Shown: positions 53,030 through 62,205 of the stretch, piece by piece
Layout: the number at the start of each line of letters is the position of its first letter
How positions within the stretch are numbered: the first letter of the stretch is position 1
From: Euglena gracilis
Lineage: Eukaryota; Euglenida; Euglenophyceae; Euglenales
NCBI GenBank assembly: GCA_039621445.1
Contig: CP154956.1
Location: 27,782,667 to 27,846,666 of the forward strand
Length of the DNA stretch: 64,000 bases
Direction: 5' to 3'
The notes under the pieces: model-generated
Databases searched by the model: none
What the model was told of the DNA's origin: nothing
What the model saw: the letters and a program-made list of their open reading frames with translations, nothing else
Program-made: the position numbers and the translations under genes

Positions 53030-53430
53030 TTTTCCAAAATCGCGACATTGGCCGATTCCCTTGATTTGGCATTGGAAATCGATGCCTTTTCATCCAATGC
53101 ACATGCCCATTTGCCACGTCATTGGTCACAACACTCAAACACATTTGAAAATTTTGGGGTGATACGGTGTTATGGATGCACCCCCCCCAAAACTTATCGA
53201 ATGTGCGGTTGATAAAATTCTGCGGGATGAAGCCCGTGGAGTTATTCTCATACCCATCATTCCGGAAGGGGAATGGTTCACCCAACTATCGTATGTGTGT
53301 TTTCATTGGTGGGATTTACCCACTAATGTACCGTTTTTTGAAGATTTTTGTGGTAAAATATTACCACCCTTACAAGAAATTATTTTTGCATGTGTTTCTT
53401 CGATGCATTCGGAATGTCCGAATTCGCGGT
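53030..53430 (+). pseudogene. Element B degenerate Dam-like (DIRS-type) module between protease and RT
   Basis: One frame reads SLDLALEIDAFSSNAHAHLP, then RHWSQ. After a shift at the C run (53179-53186), another reads APPPKLIECAVDKILRDEAR, GVILIPIIPEGEWFTQL. This is the D-x-F-x-S-x-N-A ... P-P-x-x-L-I ... P...W order of the module in element C and in D, but the N-P-P-W motif is reduced to PPPK. It is unusual for a Ty3/gypsy element. Confidence 0.65.
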
Positions 53431-53479
53431 GCCGAGGAAGCTCGGTAGCCCCAGGGATGGATCCCTGGCTGTCTCCGCG

Positions 53480-54157
53480 GTCATCGAAAGTGCAGGTCAG
53501 CATCCTAAATCAGTCAAATTGTGTTCGCGGATCACCCGCAAATTTCACGGTGTGCTGGAAAATCCAGTATACGCGTGCGACATCGACCCCGCGATAGGCG
53601 GCCCGTTCGGTGTTTGCAAGATTGAGCTTAAGGAAGGAGCCAAACCGATGCACCGTAATTTTTTTCGTTGTTCGGGAGAACGCGAACAAGCTCTCAATGA
53701 AATGATTGACAAGCTTATTCAGCGCAACTGGATTGTACCCTCGAAAAGCGAGTGGAAATCCCAGGCATTTGTTGTTCCTAAACCCCCAGACCCCTCAGGT
53801 CAGAAGAAATGGAGACTGGTGCTGGATTACCGGTACCTGAACTCCCAGACAAGGGATGATCCCTTCCCGCTCCCCCTGATCCAGGATTTGGTCACCAAAC
53901 AATTGGAAAATCGATTGTGGTCAATTTTAGATCTGGAGGACGGTTTTCACCAAATGCACTTGCACCCTGACTCCCAACCATACACGGCATTCGTGACATC
54001 CAAGGGTGCGTACCAATGGACGGTACTCCCTATGGATGTTAAGAATGGCCCAGCCATGTTTCAACGCATGATCCAATGGGTTTTACGCGATTTACCGTTT
54101 GCCATTGTGTACATTGATGATGTGCTGGTGGGAACACCACCACCATCCGGAAAATAG
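53480..54157 (+). CDS. Element B reverse transcriptase (fingers and palm)
   Basis: The frame shows FGVCKIELKEGAKPMHRNFF, IDKLIQRNWIVPSKSEWKSQ, KKWRLVLDYRYLNSQT, DDPFPLPLIQDLV, LWSILDLEDGFHQMHL, AYQWTVLPMDVKNGPAMFQR and IVYIDDVLVG, the complete fingers-palm set of a Ty3/gypsy RT with catalytic YIDD at about 54111-54122. The frame ends at 54157 and the thumb continues in another frame. Confidence 0.92.
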   Translation, partial: VIESAGQHPKSVKLCSRITRKFHGVLENPVYACDIDPAIGGPFGVCKIELKEGAKPMHRNFFRCSGEREQALNEMIDKLIQRNWIVPSKSEWKSQAFVVPKPPDPSGQKKWRLVLDYRYLNSQTRDDPFPLPLIQDLVTKQLENRLWSILDLEDGFHQMHLHPDSQPYTAFVTSKGAYQWTVLPMDVKNGPAMFQRMIQWVLRDLPFAIVYIDDVLVGTPPPSGK

Positions 54158-54159
54158 AG

Positions 54160-55010
54160 CAATGATATCCGACACACACTTTCACCTTGTTTGCGCGGTA
54201 TTAACCGCTTTCCAAAAATATTTGCTTTTTGCGAATGGCGCGAAAATGCATTTGTTTCGCGAGCTTATAAAATTTTGCGGCCACATCCTTAGCAATGTAC
54301 AGCGGAAAGCAGGTCTGAGCAAACTCGAAGCCATTAAGAAATGGACCCCTGAGGTAATCAAAACGATTACTCACCTCAAAGGATTTTTGGGATTAGCCCA
54401 ATACTACGCGATATATAAGAGGGACTTCGCGTAAATCGCGGTGCCCCTCACCAAACAGCTCAAAAACCGGGCTGTTGACAACACCAAAGTCATTTGGGAT
54501 GACCAAATGCGCGAGGCCCTTGAGAAATTTAAGGTTTTGGTTTTGGAGAGTGTTGTCCTCGAAATCGCGGACCTGTACAAACCATATGTGCTGGAAGTCG
54601 AAAGCAGCTATTACGCTGTTGGCGGAGTTCTTAGCCAGCAAAACGTGGCGAATGAACTCCGACCTGTGGCTTTCTTCAACAGAAAGCTACAGGGCGACCA
54701 CGGTACAGGTCACGTCAAGTGGAGTATGCGCGAGAAGGAAACCTACACAATCGTGCTTATACTCCAGATATTTCGGAGCTGGGTCGCCAGCAGCCTCGTC
54801 CAGATCCTCGTCAAGACCGATCATGAGAGTCTCCAACACTGGTACAGCGAGGATTTGAACAAGGCCATGTCATCGGTCGGAAGGCGATGCAGGTGGCATG
54901 AGTACTTGAGTCAATTCAACCTTGTGATTATTTCTACCCCTGGTCATACACAGAAAGTAGCGGATCCGCTCAGTTGGGCCCCTCGGTATTATCCTGGGAA
55001 CCCGGGTGAG
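54160..55010 (+). pseudogene. Element B RT thumb and RNase H (one stop)
   Basis: The thumb reads FRELIKFCGHILSNVQRKAG, AIKKWTPEVIKTITHLKGFL, GLAQYYAIYKRDFA, then TAA at 54432-54434 in the same frame. RNase H follows with YVLEVESSYYAVGGVLSQQ, FFNRKLQGDHG, WSMREKETYTIVLILQIF, LVKTDHESLQHW, CRWHEYLSQFNLVI and TPGHTQKVADPLSW. The first acidic residue of RNase H is E (VE) where family members have D. Confidence 0.87.
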
Positions 55011-55119
55011 GGAGACGCGACATTTCATGGAAGTCACCAAGCTGACGAATACGCACGTCGAAACGACGCTGCGGACAATCTTTTGGATTCTTTTCCCGTT
55101 TCACAACTTTTCCTGGTCG

Positions 55120-56343
55120 CACCAGTGCGCGGAAGGCGCCGACGTGGAAGCACGTCCGGACCCCGGCGTATTACGCACACGGAGTCGCCTTCCCCACTGT
55201 TCTTTCACGAATGTGATTATGGTCGTGATCCGGTGTATGACACAATTGTCACCAGACTCCGTAATGGCGAAGTGCTGGAGAATTACACTCTTTCACATTT
55301 ATGGTTGGTTTTTCGCAATGAATCGGGTTACAAATGTTGTATCCCCCAGGACCTGGTTGATGATATTATTTTGTGCTATCACAACCACGGTCACCATGGG
55401 GCCCCCAAACTTCTTTCGTTGGTGGGCCGCAAATGTTGCACAACCCTGAGCGAGAAAGAGCGTTACTTGCGCTGTTTGCGAATAGCGCAACGGTGTCAAA
55501 GTTGTCAAGCGGTGAAACCCCGCAGAGGTACCACCCCTGGTACGATGGACTTTTTCCCAGTAACCGCTGACATTTTTACATCCGTCTGCATGGGTTTTCT
55601 GGAATTAGAACCGTGCAAAGGAACGGACGACAAAATTTACGATTACGTTTTTGTTGTTCGTCAGCTGGTTGAGTGGGTACATCGTAGCCATTCCATGCCA
55701 GAAGTCCGGGTTGACTGCCCAAAGCTTGGCAACTATATTTTTGGAGAAATGTATCTGCTTAATGGGTTTACCGAATGAAATTGTGAGTGATCAAGACCAT
55801 TTGATTTCTTCAAGGGTTTTCACCACTTTGTGCGGTTTACTCGGAATTGAGCAACATTTTTCCATTATATACCGACTCAAAGGCAATGGTAGAGCCGAGT
55901 CAGCCGTGAAATCCGTCGTGAATATGCTTCGCCTTTCACTGGCTGACTCGCGCAGCCACTGGATATCAGTGCTACCATGGTCTTTGTTTTATATCAATAC
56001 CCTACCAGGGTTGGTTTTGCCTCACTCCCCCTATAAATTTGTTTTCGGACGGGACCCTCCGGCCATAGGGGATTTCCCTTCGGAGAGACCCGCCCGATCG
56101 AGTGTCAGTTGCGAGACCTGGTTTGCGGAAGTAGAAAATCTACGTTCTGCAGTCCAGAAGCAAGTCACCGATATTCATGCAACCAAACGGAAATCGTTTT
56201 TGCAGAATTTCAAGTCACCTGTGTATAGTCCCTGCGACCGCGTGTGGGTGCGGAATAGCCGTACCTGCGTGCAGTCTTCCAAGTTGGACCCCCTTTGGCT
56301 CGGTCCCTGTGAAATCCTAGAAAGACTAGGTACCAGAGGGTGA
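55120..56343 (+). pseudogene. Element B integrase (one frameshift)
   Basis: The zinc-binding region reads LCYHNHGHHGAPKL, then CQSCQAVKPR. The core runs VTADIFTSVCMGFLEL (first D). After a shift near 55655 come GLPNEIVSDQDHLISS (second D), FSIIYRLKGNGRAESAVKSV (E) and LPWSLFYINTLPGLVLPHSP, then a G-P-x-x-I-L-like KLDPLWLGPCEIL end. All three acidic residues are present. Confidence 0.88.
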
Positions 56344-56449
56344 TACAAGGTCGCATTACCGAATGGTGTTGAGAACGTTCATATGGATGACTTCAAGCCA
56401 TACCTGTCATATGGAAACCCGTCCCGGGCCTGCACTTCAAGCCCCGTTC

Positions 56450-56660
56450 CAGATTACCTGAGACGGACGACTTCGTAGTCGATAAAATTATCGATCACAA
56501 AATCGACAAAGGTATGCAACTTTGGAAAGTCCGCTGGAAAGGGTATGGGCCCGAGGAGGACCCTTGGGAGCCAGCAACCAGTTTTGTTGGGTATGTCCAG
56601 CAAGATTGGAAGCTGTGGAACAAAAAGCATAACATTGATGTTTCCATGACAAGTTTTTGA
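56450..56660 (+). CDS. Element B chromodomain
   Basis: The frame reads DDFVVDKIIDHKIDKGMQLW, KVRWKGYGPEEDPWEPATSF, VGYVQQDWKLWNKK, ending in TGA at 56658. It is a near-perfect chromodomain (V-x-K-I-I-D-H...W-K-V-R-W-K-G-Y...W-E-P), the mark of chromoviruses, which use it to select chromatin for insertion. Confidence 0.9.
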
Positions 56661-56823
56661 GAACGCATGGGAAACCCATGTTGTTTGCTTTTCTTTTTAT
56701 CACTGATTCTTATCAGTCTTTCTTTCCACAGAATATTTTTAACAGACAATAGTCAAGCGGTTACCCTTACCACCTCACAACCAACAACCTAACCACCCCA
56801 CCGTACCGACCCCAGGAGGTATT

Positions 56824-57279
56824 ATGCTGCCCGGTGGAAGGGAGCCAGGCGGAGGACCGCCTTACCACCCCACCACTCACCCTCAACCTGATTTTCGTGC
56901 TCACTCCCCCGAATTATTCGAGGAAGAGACAGGGGAAGCACCTGTCCGGAGTGAACAGCCACGTGTGAAAGAAAGTATTTTTCGATCCCCTGAGCGCATG
57001 CCCTGGCGGGATTACCCCGCGCAGGAGCATGTATCTCGGTATACCGTCTCTGGGGAATACCCCCAGCAAACGGCGCCTGTTTATGCGGACAACCCCGTGA
57101 CACAAGATCAATATGTGAATCCACCTCCACACCACCCTACCATACCTGACCCTATCCCAAGACGCCCAGCGAAGGAAACCTTCCCGCGACGTCTGACACT
57201 GCCCGGAGCGCTCGTCCGCGGTAAGACGCGGCAGCGCTTCGTCCGTGACCAGTTCCTCAGGAACGGGATGAACCCGTGA
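56824..57279 (+). CDS. Unrecognised proline-rich frame between element B and unit X
   Basis: ATG-initiated, 151 codons: MLPGGREPGGGPPYHPTTHP, SPELFEEETGEAPVRSE, then basic text. It could be the N-terminus of the unit X protein, since the X frame opens just after it, or an unrelated leftover. No domain. Confidence 0.35.
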   Translation: MLPGGREPGGGPPYHPTTHPQPDFRAHSPELFEEETGEAPVRSEQPRVKESIFRSPERMPWRDYPAQEHVSRYTVSGEYPQQTAPVYADNPVTQDQYVNPPPHHPTIPDPIPRRPAKETFPRRLTLPGALVRGKTRQRFVRDQFLRNGMNP

Positions 57280-58379
57280 ACCCGTGGACTGGCCGGCCAT
57301 TCGATTCTGAGGAGGACCGTCAACAGTATGAATATGCTGTGACGATTCAGAGACAAATCGCACGTCAGCCGCCCCCTTCCGCCGGACAGGGATACCCTGC
57401 CCGGGCGGAAATGACGAGGGAAGAACGCCAGCAGTATAATGCTGCTGTGACGGCTCTCACCAGAGTGCCAGCCCCATCACGATCAGGTCAACCAGTGCGA
57501 CAGCGGGATGTTGCTGTGGCGGAAGCGCCATCAGCACGACCCACAAGCTCTGCCGCCGGCAAACGTTACCGCGGCCCGGAAAAACTGACGCCGCAGCCAC
57601 ACGCGGCAATGCACGTCGACGCTGACGAGGAAACTTCGCCAGCGCCGGATGTGACGGCAGAATGGGCACGTCGGGAAACCCGACCACCCCCGGTTGCACC
57701 AATTTACTCAAATCGTGGTGAAGCTGAGCAGGAATTTGCTCGGACGCCCAGCACGGAATCCGTGACTTACCCGGCATATACTGCGAACGATGCAGAATAC
57801 TGGGATTACTGGGCGACATTCGAATGGCTGTCTAACACGAAGGGTAAGAGTAAAGGGAAAGGCAAGGGCAAGGGGAAAGGAGAAGGCCGGGAGAAGGGTG
57901 GGAAAGCCCCACCTGGCAAAGGCGGAAAAGCCGCCTGGGCAGCTCCAGGCAAAGGCGGAAAATCTGCCGGACCCCAAGCACAAAAAGGCGGGAAAGCCGA
58001 CGATTCTTCGAAAACAAAGGATTATGACGTTGTCCTGGTGTTCAACTACCTTGAGGAGATCTGGCCAAAAATCGACGAAGATCTCCAAAAATATACACGC
58101 GCAGGTAACGTGATCCACAGACCACCGGATTCGGTGCTCGAAGTGGTGCAGAATCGTATGTACGATCACTTCAAAAGACCTTTCTACAGTTCCGAACTTC
58201 ATGCGTTTGAGGGATACCCCCATTCGGATGAAGCTGGACCGGATGTCCGGTTTCTGGGAACTGTGGGTCTGGTTGGGATACCCTGCCAGAACTTCGGCGT
58301 TTTTACCGACCGAAATTGTCTGACCTACATCGACTGTATGAATACATGTGCCTACGACGAGACGTTCGTAGCCTGCTGA
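57252..58379 (+). CDS. Unit X ORFa: P/R-rich, KGKG-rich, acidic-end protein
   Basis: The open frame runs from just after a TGA at 57246-57248, and no ATG marks its beginning. It reads VPQERDEPVNPW, FDSEEDRQQYEYAVTIQRQI, EMTREERQQYNAAVTALTRV, then TANDAEYWDYWATFEWLSNT, a KGKGKGKGKGEG block with GKGGKA repeats, DYDVVLVFNYLEEIWPKIDE and DHFKRPFYSSELHAFEGYPH. The internal EERQQY repetition and the glycine-lysine block suggest a structural or nucleic-acid-binding protein. In copy 2 (62200-63170) the same text is broken by frameshifts. Function unknown. Confidence 0.5.
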   Translation, partial: VPQERDEPVNPWTGRPFDSEEDRQQYEYAVTIQRQIARQPPPSAGQGYPARAEMTREERQQYNAAVTALTRVPAPSRSGQPVRQRDVAVAEAPSARPTSSAAGKRYRGPEKLTPQPHAAMHVDADEETSPAPDVTAEWARRETRPPPVAPIYSNRGEAEQEFARTPSTESVTYPAYTANDAEYWDYWATFEWLSNTKGKSKGKGKGKGKGEGREKGGKAPPGKGGKAAWAAPGKGGKSAGPQAQKGGKADDSSKTKDYDVVLVFNYLEEIWPKIDEDLQKYTRAGNVIHRPPDSVLEVVQNRMYDHFKRPFYSSELHAFEGYPHSDEAGPDVRFLGTVGLVGIPCQNFGVFTDRNCLTYIDCMNTCAYDETFVAC

Positions 58380-59316
58380 ATGAAAGCTTCACACACATGG
58401 ATTCTGTCGGAGCACTGGGAATCCAGTGGAAATATTACTCCCTGCCGGAGAAACTCCAGGCGCAGGCCGCGTGTGAGTCACTGATCCTGGCAATTGTAAT
58501 TACTCCCAATGGCATTCAAAAAAGTGAATCCTAATTTCAGTTCATTTATTCTGTTTCTGTGTAGCTGGCAACAAACGTTCACCGTTTACCTGGGCTTACC
58601 TGGATGTCTTTGGACTTATCTGGAAGTGCACTCTGATTGGGAATTTTGCCTGCAGCTGGTCAAGTCAAGAAACGTTGCAAGGTGGAAACTGCTGGAAGCA
58701 TGCAAAGGGCACCAGGGGTAAAACACGTCGGTAATGTTCACATGCAATTTCCAAATGCACTTGGACAGCATGTATTGCACGCTGTTCGAGGTCCTGGATG
58801 TCGACCTCGCGTACCCCCAACGGTACAAACTGGAATGCCAGTTTTGCAAAGAAGTACACATTGTTGACTTCTGGGGTTTCGGAGAACGCGGAAAACCGCC
58901 TCCGACTGCCGAGAATGCCGGCAGCCAGCCGACCAGGAGATTTCTCCTGCATCAGTGCCGGAATCCTCGGATCGGAACGCAAGACCGAAACAGCACCGGC
59001 AGAAAATATTTCTGCTGCAACAATACTGGCACAGGGCGTGGATTACCTACGTCCTGGAGGTTTACATTTATTTCCAGGAATACATGACCACTGATGTGGT
59101 ATCCACAGGAAGTGGCTACCTCGTGGATACATCGAGGTGGACGCCAGACCCAAATGACCCAGACCGACGCACGATGAACCTGCGGCCGGACTGGCAGGAG
59201 GCCAAAACCGGTCTCGAGGAGCACCTCGAACCCAGTTCGGGAATATCCTGCTCTGGGAAGACTTCCAATGTGTTTTCGCGGCAAGCGAGGTAAAACGGCC
59301 TCATTATGCTCTGCCG
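58380..59316 (+). pseudogene. Unit X middle region, copy 1, interrupted
   Basis: Frames 58316-58534, 58734-59087 and 58955-59293 hold pieces that are continuous in copy 2: RLYEYMCLRRDVR, GIQWKYYSL, LDVDLAYPQRYKLECQFCKE, YWHRAWITYVLEVYIYFQEY, MTTDVVSTGSGYL. The extra stretch 58470-58729 starts GTGAGT after the sequence CAGGCCGC and breaks the frame. The C-x2-C in LECQFCKE could bind zinc. Confidence 0.5.
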
Positions 59317-59613
59317 TTGCCCGCTTTCCTGAAATACACACGAGAATATGGCATGAGCTGGAACCGTCGAATGCAGTGGGAAGACCTCTGCATGATCATC
59401 GAGGATGAGCTACAGCCGTTACCCGGAAGCTGGGTCAGAGCTTCATGGCCACCCCCATACCCCAACTCTGACAGGAGTGAAAGTATAAGCTTTTACCGCC
59501 TGTCAGATGCACAGGGATGCTACAGAAGCGGAAGAGACCCGCGCTCTGCAGCACAGCTACATACAGCCGAATCCCCTCCAGAAGCGGAGGAGGAGGAGGA
59601 AGCGGTCCCATGA
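59317..59613 (+). CDS. Unit X frame: acidic-end 98-codon segment
   Basis: The frame reads PAFLKYTREYGMSWNRRMQW, EDLCMIIEDELQPLPGSWVR, SISFYRLSDAQGCYRSG and ends EEEEEAVP. Protein-like composition and smooth continuation from upstream text suggest it is one part of a larger broken X protein. Unrecognised. Confidence 0.4.
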   Translation: MPAFLKYTREYGMSWNRRMQWEDLCMIIEDELQPLPGSWVRASWPPPYPNSDRSESISFYRLSDAQGCYRSGRDPRSAAQLHTAESPPEAEEEEEAVP

Positions 59614-60458
59614 CCGAGGATGAACGTCTGCCGGCGGAACCTCCGACACGGGAAACCCGTGGCCCATCTGTCGTGATGCTGGACACTGTGGCAGAAACTG
59701 CTCAGCGCCCAGGACCACCAGCAGGTGAAATAACACCTGGACCACTGTCACCTACCTCATTGAGTACGACAGGTGTACCAACTCCTCCGCGGGAAAACCC
59801 TCCGGAGACAGTACCCCACACGCCTGAGGTATTACGCCTCAAGCTCCCTGTTTCCGGGGAAACCCCGTCGACGGAGGAGCCAGCGGATGAGCCCTCTTCG
59901 GCTGAAGGGCCGGAGCGGCACACGTCGCTGGGCGGACGTGTACTTGGTGGTTTGTGTTCGCTGATAGCAGTAGTCACTCCACGCGGCACTGCAGCCAGTT
60001 CTTCCACAGCTGCGGCGGAAACTGCCCAGCCGGCGGAAGAAACACCTGACACTACCGCCATGGTGAAGGATGAACCTCCCCCAACGGCGCAGCCACCGCC
60101 GGTGTCGGAAGCGACACGGACGGAAGGCGAACGGACGTCAATGGCAGTGGAGAAAACACCCACCGCGCAAGCACGTGATGAACCTGTACCAGCACCGGTA
60201 GCGCCATCGGGTGCACGGGATGAACCCGCACCTCAGCGCACAACCACACTCACGGCACCGAAGCGTCAAGGCACACGGACACCGGCACCTGAAAAACAGG
60301 GTGAGCGGACGTCTATGCCCCGCCAGAGGCTCAGCCAACGCGAAGTGCGCCGGCCAAGCCTGCACCCACACCATCACCCTCGGCTACCCCTCTGGGTAAC
60401 CCACGGAAGCCGTGAGGGAGCGTGTACGGCGACCCTCAGCTCGGGAAACCCCCGCTGA
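59610..60458 (+). CDS. Unit X frame: P/T/E-rich disordered protein
   Basis: Starting with an ATG at 59610 (MTEDERLPAEPPTRETRGP), it is almost entirely P, T, E and A with repeated ARDEP and GERTSM motifs. The same ARDEPV motif occurs at the start of ORFa, which suggests a common ancestry of the parts of unit X. Likely a linker or mucin-like region. Function unknown. Confidence 0.45.
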   Translation: MTEDERLPAEPPTRETRGPSVVMLDTVAETAQRPGPPAGEITPGPLSPTSLSTTGVPTPPRENPPETVPHTPEVLRLKLPVSGETPSTEEPADEPSSAEGPERHTSLGGRVLGGLCSLIAVVTPRGTAASSSTAAAETAQPAEETPDTTAMVKDEPPPTAQPPPVSEATRTEGERTSMAVEKTPTAQARDEPVPAPVAPSGARDEPAPQRTTTLTAPKRQGTRTPAPEKQGERTSMPRQRLSQREVRRPSLHPHHHPRLPLWVTHGSREGACTATLSSGNPR

Positions 60459-61506
60459 AGGTTAATGACGCTCGGTATCGGGGAGAAGACCCCCATCCCA
60501 GGCGTCACCACGCACCTGGGAGAGCAAGCCCGACGCCGACAGGCGGCCATCGGACACTCCGGAAACCGGAAGCCCGAAGGCCCCGATGGATTGAGCCACT
60601 GTTCTGTCAAGGCCGAAAGTGGTCTTTTGACCAGAATGTCACCTGGAATTATTACAATTCCAGATCCCCACGTGTTTTGGCACAATACTTCGGCGAAGAA
60701 TTCCTCGTCGACAAAACGGAAGACCGTTTTGTGTGGCTTTGCACTGTGTGCACAAAATGTACAACAGTGCACCTGACCTGGGATTACCCCTCGTCCACAT
60801 GTGCAATCCTGTGGATCGGGAATCGTTCCACAAGGACGTATACGTCCCCAACTGTGCCGCCTTGGTATGTGCCAAGTCTGTGCTCAGTTGGACCCACAAG
60901 CACAACTTCCACTACACGGAGCTGGATGGCACGAATGTGCCATTGCTCTGTGCCAATTGTCTCAGAGGTACCTTCTGGCAAACTGCGGAAGGCGCAGTTC
61001 ACACAATCGTGCCAAGTGCTCAGAAGACACCGGATGAGTACTCCATCTTGCACAAAAAGTACACGGAATTTTTCAAGTACTCCAACCTCAAGCTAGACGA
61101 CTACCACCACACGGGAATGGCCCGTGGGTGGCAGATCGACAGTGGGGCGATACGCCTCGCTGCTGAGGAGGCAGGGGTAATATTACCTTACCTCTGGGAG
61201 ACAGCGGACAGGGAAAAGATACTTTTCCGTCTGTTCAAAACACGGGACCAAAAAGGTCGCTGCTGCCTGCCACAATGGCCACCCGAAAACCACGGGTTGA
61301 CCTGGAAAGACTGGCTTGGGGCCGTATTACGACCCCATACAGTCCGCGCGGAAAGTGCGCATCACATGCCCATTGACTTCCACCCGGGGAATGCCACACA
61401 GGTGTCAGCCAATCACCCACGGATGAACTACTTCATCTGGCCAGCCACTCTGCCCAGGAAATTCTGGGGAAGCTGCAGTGGTTCCTCGCGGAAAGACCGA
61501 GTGTAA
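60458..61506 (+). pseudogene. Unit X cysteine-pair protein (one frameshift)
   Basis: The first frame reads KWSFDQNVTWNYYN, RVLAQYFGEEFLVDKTEDRF, VWLCTVCTKCTTVHLTWDY. The second (60733-61506) reads VYVPNCAALVCAKSVLSW, FHYTELDGTNVPLLCANCLR, GTFWQTAEGAVHTIV, then RGWQIDSGAIRLAAEEAGVI, LTWKDWLGAVLRPHTVR, HPRMNYFIWPATLPRKFWG. Several C-x2-C pairs suggest zinc binding. I know no family with this order. Confidence 0.45.
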
Positions 61507-62205
61507 TCAAGCAGACAGTCCCCAAAGGACTGGGTAGCACCTGACTTCGACTACGAATCGCCAGAAACCTGGCTCGTGGACAGGCCATCTCCACAGCAAT
61601 GCCAAATGGTCCTGGTGGAAGATCTCCTGGATTCCCGCCATGATTACTGGCGGTTGGAAAGGATATAATGCCTAAACGGCATTACCAGACCCCATGTAAG
61701 GTAATCACCTTCATGGAGCCTGTACACCCCTGGAGGATCATACACTGGTGGCGGAAATAGCTAAGCAGCCTTGGGATGAACCCAGGTCTGTCACGAGCTC
61801 TGGATGGAAGCATCCACGAGCCCCCCCCTCCAACTTTGGCCGTGTGGAAGGAAACCGTCTGCAGAAGGTAAGCGCCTCTTATCACGTCGTGAAGGAGCTG
61901 CTGCTGTGAAGACCTTGGCAGCCGGGAAACCTGGCAGCCGCTAAGTGACACACAGCACACAGCACGCACGCCGTAATAACAGGCCAATTTGTCACTTTTC
62001 GGCAAAAAGGCCCCTTAAGGCTGCCAGACAGCAAAAATTCTGTTTTGGCCTAAACCAGCCCCCCTCTCCTCCCTACATTCCCCCCAACCCCGCAAAGCTG
62101 TCACCGGCAGTCGGTTCTGTACGTAGGCTTTCGTTCGTTAGTGCGGATACGACCGCCTAGGAGCCCTATCCGGGTATGACCAGGATAGGAGCGCCTCTTC
62201 CGGCA
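61507..62205 (+). other. Gene-poor end of unit X, copy 1
   Basis: No frame of interest on either strand. CTGGCAGCC repeats occur at about 61914-61938. Sequence identity with the region before copy 1 (57.0-57.2 kb) is not evident, so the left boundary of the unit is set by where homology begins. Confidence 0.5.

Larger units (their letters stand above)
30712..56660 (+). mobile_element. Element B: Ty3/gypsy chromovirus, split by elements A and C
   Basis: The order is primer-binding site, gag, protease, Dam-like module, RT-RNase H, integrase and chromodomain, all + strand. Element A lies in its gag and element C between protease and RT. All domains carry frameshifts or stops, so it is dead. The 5' LTR would end near 30709 (ACA just before the primer site), but its start, and any 3' LTR after 56660, could not be found by eye. 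The element may therefore be truncated at 3' or its LTRs too diverged. Confidence 0.8.
57249..62205 (+). repeat. Unit X, copy 1 (about 4.96 kb)
   Basis: From 57249 (CCAGTTCCTCAGG) the sequence is repeated from 62206 onward in the same orientation with few differences over 1.8 kb. Only copy 1 has the stretch at about 58470-58729. Unit X encodes several + strand frames of similar unrecognised style. It is either a tandemly duplicated gene or a repeated element. Confidence 0.85.
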
